NCBI RefSeq assembly: GCF_023898865.1 | Contig: NZ_JAGSOV010000044.1 | Coordinates: 18,303 to 82,302, forward strand | DNA length: 64,000 bases | Reading direction: 5' to 3' | Source: Pseudonocardia humida | Lineage (GTDB): Bacteria > Actinomycetota > Actinomycetes > Mycobacteriales > Pseudonocardiaceae | The notes under the pieces: model-generated | Told to the model about the DNA's origin: nothing | Databases searched by the model: none | What the model saw: the letters and a program-made list of their open reading frames with translations, nothing else | Shown here: piece by piece, positions 62,472 to 64,000 of the stretch | Layout: each line of letters opens with the position of its first letter | How positions within the stretch are numbered: the stretch's first letter is position 1 | Position numbers and translations under genes: made by a program

Positions 62472-63190
62472 TCACCTCCGCCGCCAGGTGGCGCGCGGCT
62501 CCCATCCGATGGCGTCCCTCGCCCTGCTGACGTCGAATGCACCCGGCTCGCCGGCGATCGGACGGCGGACCTCCGACTGCGGGCAGAACCGGGCCAGCGA
62601 CTGCTCGGTCGGGGTCTCGCTCGTCGTGTCATCGACCGCGATGACGAGCGCCTCGTAGGGACCGGTCCCGGGGCGCGGGCGGAGTGCGAGCAGGCATGTC
62701 CTCGCCGCGTCCTCGAGACCGACGTAGCCGAAGAGGTGGCGCACCTGGTCGGCCGCCGGCACCGAGGTGGCGACGCCGCGTCATCCCCGCCGCGCGTACA
62801 TCTGCCCCGTGCGTTCCAGGAAGTCCTCGGTGAGCGCGTAGGGGTCGACGTACTGCAGCGGGCTGTCCTCGTCCACGGGCAGGTAGGGCTGGGCGGGGGG
62901 CTCCGGCGCCCAGGCGGGGCCGTAGATCGAGCCGCTCGAGGCGAGCACCGCCGTGCGCACACCGGCCCGCCGCGCCTCCTCCAGGGCGGTGAAGGTGGTG
63001 AGATCCGGACCGGTTCGACCGGCTCGATGTCCTCCGGGCTGGGGACGCCGGCGCAGTGGATGATCGCGTCGCAGTCGCGCAGGGACGCCGCGACCGCTCC
63101 CACGTCGAGCAGGTCGACCGCACGCCCGGCCGCGTCGGGAACGAGATCAGCAGGCACGTGGGGACGTCCCTCGAGCTCGAGCAGCCGGCG
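62472..63190 (-). pseudogene. Broken NAD-dependent epimerase/dehydratase
   Basis: Reverse-strand fragments in different frames: DLLDVGAVAASLRDCDAIIHCAG, then ALEEARRAGVRTAVLASSGSIYG through DPYALTEDFLERTGQMYARRG, then GYVGLEDAARTCLLAL through ARDAIGWEP. The N-terminal GxxGxxG Rossmann motif is missing and the YxxxK catalytic Lys position reads YALTE. At least two frameshifts. Probably a remnant. Confidence -1.
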
Positions 63191-63203
63191 CGAGTGGCGG
63201 AGG

Positions 63204-63440
63204 TCAGCCGATCGGCCTCGGTCGCGAGCCGGCGAACGCGAACTCCCACGAGCCGTCTTCGAGCGGGCCCGCTGACACGAGGTAGACGTGCCTGCCACCG
63301 CCGTCGCGCCTGGCCAGGCGCTCATGTGGTCGACCATCGGCGTGTACGAGGTACTCGAAGCGCTGGACCCGGCCGTCCAGCGGGCCACCGCGGAAGCGCA
63401 CGAGGGCACCCCGGGGGGTCTCCTCCACGGTCGACGACAC
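63204..63440 (-). CDS. Small hypothetical protein
   Basis: A 78-residue protein from GTG 63440 with the pattern VRFRGGPLDGRVQRFEYLV, seen in many short actinobacterial proteins, and a C-terminal VYLVSAGPLEDGSWEFAFAG. Probably a small beta-sheet protein. Function unknown. Confidence -1.
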   Translation of the reverse strand: MSSTVEETPRGALVRFRGGPLDGRVQRFEYLVHADGRPHERLARRDGGGRHVYLVSAGPLEDGSWEFAFAGSRPRPIG

Positions 63441-63714
63441 GGGACGAGCGTGGCACACCGCGCGGTTCGGCCGCGATCGCCGGCCGCGACGCGGAACGTC
63501 GCGCTCCCGGGCGGATCCCCGGATCCCGCCATCGCCCGCCGCCCCGTGGTCACCGGGGCCGCGGTGGCCAAGCACGCGCTCGCCGCGATCGACGCCGGAG
63601 TCGGCGCACCGTGATCGAACGGTCGAGCTGCGCACTGCTGGCCACCCTCAGCACCGTGGAAGAGGGGGGCTCGCCCCATCGCCGCCTCCCCCGGCCGCCG
63701 CTACCGTCCGCCCG

Positions 63715-64000
63715 GTGACCTGCCCGCCACTGCGCGCCGGGTACGCGCTGCTGCTGACCTGGGCGAGCGCCGCCACCGGCCTGCTGCTCGTCGCGGACCT
63801 CGTCCTGGTGGTCGCGCCGCTGGTCCTGGCCGTGGTCCCGCAAGCCGCGCCGTTCGAGACCGACTGGTTCGGACCCCGTCCGCCGCTCGCGCAGCTGGGC
63901 CTCAGCGCCACGGCACTGCTGCTCCTGCCGGTGCTGGTCAGGAGTCGTGGGGGGGGGGGAGGGGGGGGGGGGGCCGACGCGACACAAACCCCACACGCCC
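63715..64000 (+). CDS. Membrane protein, 3' part cut/corrupted
   Basis: An open frame from GTG 63715 after a TACCGT box (63702-63707, 7 nt). The first 75 residues contain two hydrophobic segments (GYALLLTWASAATGLLLVADLVLVVAP, LSATALLLLPVLV). From 63949 the frame enters a poly-G run, so its continuation cannot be trusted. No family recognised. Confidence -1.
   Translation, partial: MTCPPLRAGYALLLTWASAATGLLLVADLVLVVAPLVLAVVPQAAPFETDWFGPRPPLAQLGLSATALLLLPVLVRSRGGGGGGGGADATQTPHA
63949..63973. other. Poly-G run (likely sequence error)
   Basis: Twenty-four G with one A. It resembles the tract at 22221-22350. Interrupts a probable membrane-protein gene. Confidence -1.

Overview
The window is very GC-rich (roughly three quarters G+C by eye) chromosomal DNA from an actinobacterium. 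Gene content and order point to the Mycobacteriales/Pseudonocardiales side, most likely a Pseudonocardia-like organism. The indicators are mycothiol synthesis (mshB), a glgC/glgM pair, glucosyl-3-phosphoglycerate synthase, an LpqW-type lipoprotein, a DivIVA-like protein, frequent GTG/TTG starts, 4-bp start/stop overlaps, and many -10 boxes lying only 5-8 nt before the start codon (leaderless mRNAs). No rRNA, tRNA, CRISPR array, insertion sequence or prophage was recognised.

Region 1 (1-28.4 kb) is a conserved core block. Its order sigE, O-methyltransferase, glgC/glgM, DUF3117, tag, DivIVA-like, gpgS, folP2, LOG, dapE/dapD, dapC-fdxA, Rv1171-like, mshB, lpqW, typA is, from memory of the H37Rv map, the order of M. 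tuberculosis Rv1221 back to Rv1165 with many genes missing. It serves stress sigma control, maltose-1-phosphate/alpha-glucan and methylglucose-lipopolysaccharide precursor synthesis, the succinylase branch of lysine/DAP synthesis, mycothiol and envelope lipoglycan control. A complete oligopeptide ABC transporter (dppFDCB + dppA) sits between mshB and lpqW. Its dppB-dppA spacer holds a poly-G/poly-C tract that looks like bad sequence.

Region 2 (28.4-41 kb) holds a DUF559/AbiEi-like protein, a possible SRPBCC-Nudix fusion, a LolA-like/ABC exporter operon divergent from a two-component system, pterin dehydratase, an ArsR regulator with palindromic operators, PPK2, and a DAHP synthase preceded by a leaderless 21-codon leader peptide with consecutive Tyr-Trp-Phe codons and a terminator hairpin (likely attenuation). 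A secreted GH16 enzyme with a Thr/Pro repeat linker and a decayed ABC ATPase follow.

Region 3 (41-64 kb) is accessory regulation: two ECF42-type sigma factors each coupled to a YCII/DGPF protein and each with a similar candidate promoter, several AraC, ArsR-AHSA1 and MarR regulators with visible operators, MFS exporters, two DHFR-like reductases, a luciferase-like oxidoreductase, alpha/beta hydrolases, a HIT protein and a SAM methyltransferase. The last 2 kb carries a broken XRE regulator, a broken NAD-dependent epimerase and a second poly-G tract.

Most unusual features: (i) two 78-bp repeats at 9829-9906 and 19071-19148 that encode homologous 25-residue mini-ORFs overlapping the stop of the gene before and the start of the gene after; (ii) the Tyr-Trp-Phe leader before DAHP synthase; (iii) the matching promoters of the two ECF42/YCII operons; (iv) dispersed palindromic elements, one of which supplies a histidine kinase stop codon.
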